NCBI GenBank assembly: GCA_017935345.1
Contig: JAGBHU010000053.1
Span: 52,022 to 116,021, forward strand
Reading direction: 5' to 3'
Origin: Coprococcus sp.
Lineage (GTDB): Bacteria; Bacillota; Clostridia; Lachnospirales; Lachnospiraceae
Length of the DNA stretch: 64,000 nt
Shown: one piece after another, positions 62,126 through 64,000 of the stretch
Layout of the letters: each line of letters starts with the position of its first letter
Position numbering within the stretch: the stretch's first letter is position 1
The notes under the pieces: model-generated
The model's input: only the letters and a program-made list of their open reading frames with translations
Database searches by the model: none
Told to the model about the DNA's origin: nothing
Position numbers and translations under genes: made by a program

Positions 62126-62749
62126 TTATAGTCCTCCTATCAATGTATTTAAAGTAGAGAGATCAACGATTTCTGCACCAATACGAATTGTATCATTCAT
62201 TTTTGCATTAGGCACGAGACATAGCGAGTGAAAGCTTATATCCGGATAAAGGGTATGGTATTGGCCTATGACTTCATCGTATGAACGCATGTAAAAAGGT
62301 ACTTTATCAGTTGTTTTAAGCATTTTTATCAGGAATATGTCTGTACCTTTTTTGATTACAAGGTCTATCCTCTTGGTTCTAAAGTTTCCTTTTACTTGAA
62401 CTTCAGTTGCAACAGAAGCATCAGAGAATATTTTTTGAAATAAAATACTAGCTCTTCCGAAATCGTTAAATACAACTTTTTCTAGTTTAGAATTAAAAAA
62501 AGTAGTATAATCAATATTGGTATGTGGACACATAATCTGACACATACCACAATCATCACATTTTGAAAGTATGAAAAGTTTACCTGTTGATAAATCTTGT
62601 GCTGTTTTGTGACATACAAAGTTTTCTAGTATTGATAACGTGTCGTTATTTATTATGTTTTCGATATATGCATTGCTTGGAGATACTCCGATAGCGCAAA
62701 AAGGTAAGCTGGAACCGGGGTTACAGCCCACACAAAAATTATGATCCAT
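62126..62749 (-). CDS. Ferredoxin-motif protein with degenerate nuclease core
   Basis: 207 residues. Cys64-x2-Cys67-x2-Cys70-x3-Cys74-Pro is a perfect [4Fe-4S] ferredoxin motif; four more cysteines (6, 9, 18, 46) could hold a second cluster. The C-terminal half resembles the PD-(D/E)XK core: Glu116 ... Asp129 (RIDLVI), then FLIKML where ExK would stand, with Lys142 and Leu144 in place of Glu and Lys. So it appears catalytically degenerate. ATG 62749 is used: AAGGATG is 8 bases upstream. It heads a three-gene operon with the intact nuclease at its end. Confidence 0.6.
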   Translation of the reverse strand: MDHNFCVGCNPGSSLPFCAIGVSPSNAYIENIINNDTLSILENFVCHKTAQDLSTGKLFILSKCDDCGMCQIMCPHTNIDYTTFFNSKLEKVVFNDFGRASILFQKIFSDASVATEVQVKGNFRTKRIDLVIKKGTDIFLIKMLKTTDKVPFYMRSYDEVIGQYHTLYPDISFHSLCLVPNAKMNDTIRIGAEIVDLSTLNTLIGGL

Positions 62750-62783
62750 TTTATTCACATCCTTCTTTTGTGTATACAGATTT

Positions 62784-62789
62784 ATTATA
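62784..62789 (-). promoter_or_regulatory. Possible -10 box of the nuclease operon
   Basis: On the minus strand TATAAT lies 35 bases before the first gene's ATG. The -35 region (TATATT at 17 bases) is weak, so a promoter controlled by an activator is possible. Confidence 0.45.
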
Positions 62790-62849
62790 TCATAAAGAGA
62801 ATTAGAAATATAGAGAAAATGTATGTGGTGTAGGTTTGTCAAACATGTG

Positions 62850-63784
62850 TTACACCAAAGAAAGATAATCTCTCAAAACCTGATTAGGAGTTTTCCAACC
62901 CAAAGGTCGCATAGGAAAGTTGTTATAATCCCTTTGATTATAACGCTTTAATTGTTTTGAGAAATCTTCAAAAGAGTAAAAAGTATGTGTAGCATAAAAG
63001 CGTTCATTATCCTTTCGGTGGCTGCGTTCTACCTTGCCATTATGACGGGGTGTAAATGGTCTTATTAGTTTACGACGTATCCCTAACTGTGCTAACCGTA
63101 CCTGAAAAATAGTTGGTTTATCCGAACCGCCATGAGTAGAAAACCGCTTTGTAAATTCCTGACCATTATCCGTTTGGATACATTCAATTGGATAAGGAAA
63201 TGCTTTTACCAAATGTTCCAGAAAGAGCATGGAAGAATAGGAGCTGTGCTCTTCAAACGCTTCTACAAAACGCCATCTGGAATATTCATCAATAGCAGTA
63301 TACTGATAGAAACGTTGACCTTTAGCACCATTTACAAGGCAAACGGAAGGAACGAACTTTACACCCATCTGAATACGCTCGCCCGGATGAGATATCTTTT
63401 CATAAGGCTTTGCAACATATTTGGGATTAGCAGGTTTAATAGCCATCATGTCCCTTTTACGCAGAAAGCGATAAAGACCGGGAATAGAACGGGAATAACC
63501 ACGCTGCATTAGTTTTACCCAGAACACAACCAAACCGGCATCAGAATTGCGTCTGCGCATATCAGTAATGAGCTTGATTTCTTTCGGAGTATGTTGGTTT
63601 GGATGATGATGAGGACGTCTTGGCGGTCACGTAAAGACTCAATAGAACCATCAAAACGGCGTTTCCAACAATAAATATATTGTCTATTCGTTTTATATTT
63701 AACAGCAGCTTTGGTGACACCATATTTATTAGCGTAATTAATGAGAGATAGACGAAATCTCATATCCTGTGTTATACTAGCCAT
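62850..63784 (-). pseudogene. IS481-like transposase, frameshifted
   Basis: Two minus-strand frames make one transposase. The N-terminal part (63784 down to about 63620) has a helix-turn-helix (KYGVTKAAVKYKTNRQYIYCWKRRFDG). The C-terminal part (63560 to 62850) has the DDE integrase core with YTAIDEYSRWRF, CIQTDNGQEF and NGKVERSHRKDN. The break is near DRQDVLI, where the other frame gives RRPHHHPNQHTPKEIKL; one base is missing and no slippery run is present, so a disabled insertion sequence is likelier than programmed frameshifting. ATG 63784 has GAGG upstream. Terminal repeats were not identified. Confidence 0.75.
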
Positions 63785-63838
63785 GCGGGAATACCTCATT
63801 TCTTTTTGTATTTTTGTTTGGCGATTAAAATATAACAT

Positions 63839-64000
63839 AGAAATGGTATTTCCGTCTTTTTATGGGTCGTGACCCTGTTGAGCTCGCGAAGCGTGCGAAA
63901 TATAAACCACCCGCTATGCGGGTGCGCGACGACTGTTATACAAAAAAATCACCTTTCCGTTATAATTAGGTTGTTCAAGCCGATTTATAACGAAAGGAAA
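63839..64000. other. Palindrome-rich window end
   Basis: Upstream of the transposase gene. GGGTCGTGACCC (63864-63875), a hairpin CACCCGC-TAT-GCGGGTG (63908-63924), and an interrupted palindrome CCTTTCCGTTATAA (63952-63965) / TTATAACGAAAGG (63985-63997) with one extra base. A TATAAT at 63961-63966 and the AACGAAAGGAAA at the very end suggest a promoter and ribosome site for a gene beginning just beyond the window. Confidence 0.5.

Noticed and set aside
57774..62749. BREX, DISARM or Dnd system
   Set aside because: No PglX/PglZ, helicase, phospholipase D or sulfur-transfer genes in the locus.
63560..63640. Programmed -1 frameshift in the transposase
   Set aside because: No A-rich slippery heptamer at the overlap; a single missing base explains the break.
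1..64000. tRNA and rRNA genes
   Set aside because: No T-loop GGTTCGAATCC-like signature with a matching cloverleaf, and no rRNA-like sequence, was found by eye.

Overview
This looks like a chromosomal segment of an anaerobic Firmicute, most likely Lachnospiraceae (class Clostridia). Supporting signs are the (tilS)-hpt-ftsH order, a tandem glycine riboswitch driving an AGCS symporter, [FeFe]-hydrogenase maturases HydG/HydF, MutS2, YhaM, an MMPL exporter paired with a Leu-x-x-Gly heptad lipoprotein, and many radical SAM and sensor proteins at moderate-to-low GC. Family-level placement is inference; there is no rRNA or tRNA in the window.

Layout. 1-3.7 kb: 3' end of hpt, ftsH, a membrane-anchored lipase. 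4.1-6.2 kb: GH13 alpha-glucan hydrolase. 6.2-14.15 kb: a peptide-sensing or drug-type ABC module (histidine kinase, two tandem paralogous FtsX-type permeases, ATPase) bracketed by two copies of a ~165 bp palindromic repeat and lacking its expected response regulator. 14.2-19.4 kb: TetR, MMPL transporter, heptad lipoprotein. 19.4-24.8 kb: fatty-acid synthesis genes acpP-fabD-fabG and fabF, interrupted by a glycine riboswitch and a Na+/glycine-alanine symporter. 24.8-25.35 kb: two tiny genes enclosed by 16 bp perfect inverted repeats. 25.6-30.6 kb: membrane and envelope proteins, including a trio of paralogous one-pass proteins, one with a 69 bp tandem repeat. 30.7-38.1 kb: hydG-hydF, patatin, MATE, LTA-synthase-like sulfatase. 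38.4-56 kb: housekeeping (Y-family polymerase, exonuclease, AI-2E exporter, DUF815 ATPase, B12-radical SAM, endonuclease III, a 34-residue microprotein, PurM/HypE-like protein, TrmL, WYL regulator, two-component pair, MutS2, YhaM, RlmD).

The accessory part is 56.0-64.0 kb. It starts with a structured intergenic region, then two inactivated PD-(D/E)XK-type genes (an in-frame TGA and a one-base deletion). Next comes what I consider the most interesting locus. An AbrB-like small regulator and two SPPY-type DNA methyltransferases lie on the plus strand, convergent with a tight three-gene minus-strand operon. That operon encodes a ferredoxin-motif protein with a degenerate nuclease core, a 401-residue unrecognised protein, and a Cys-cluster protein with an intact E...D...ExK nuclease core. 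I infer a restriction-modification or related defence system whose nuclease is a catalytic/degenerate pair with Fe-S-type cysteine clusters. The window ends with a frameshifted IS481-like transposase and palindromic DNA.

How genes work together: the ABC module is probably controlled through a shared operator found in front of both permease genes. The TetR protein probably controls the MMPL/lipoprotein pair through a TGTTACA-type operator. acpP, fabD and fabG feed fabF. HydG and HydF mature a hydrogenase encoded elsewhere. The AbrB-like protein probably controls methyltransferase timing from a promoter carrying three helically phased AGACTA repeats.
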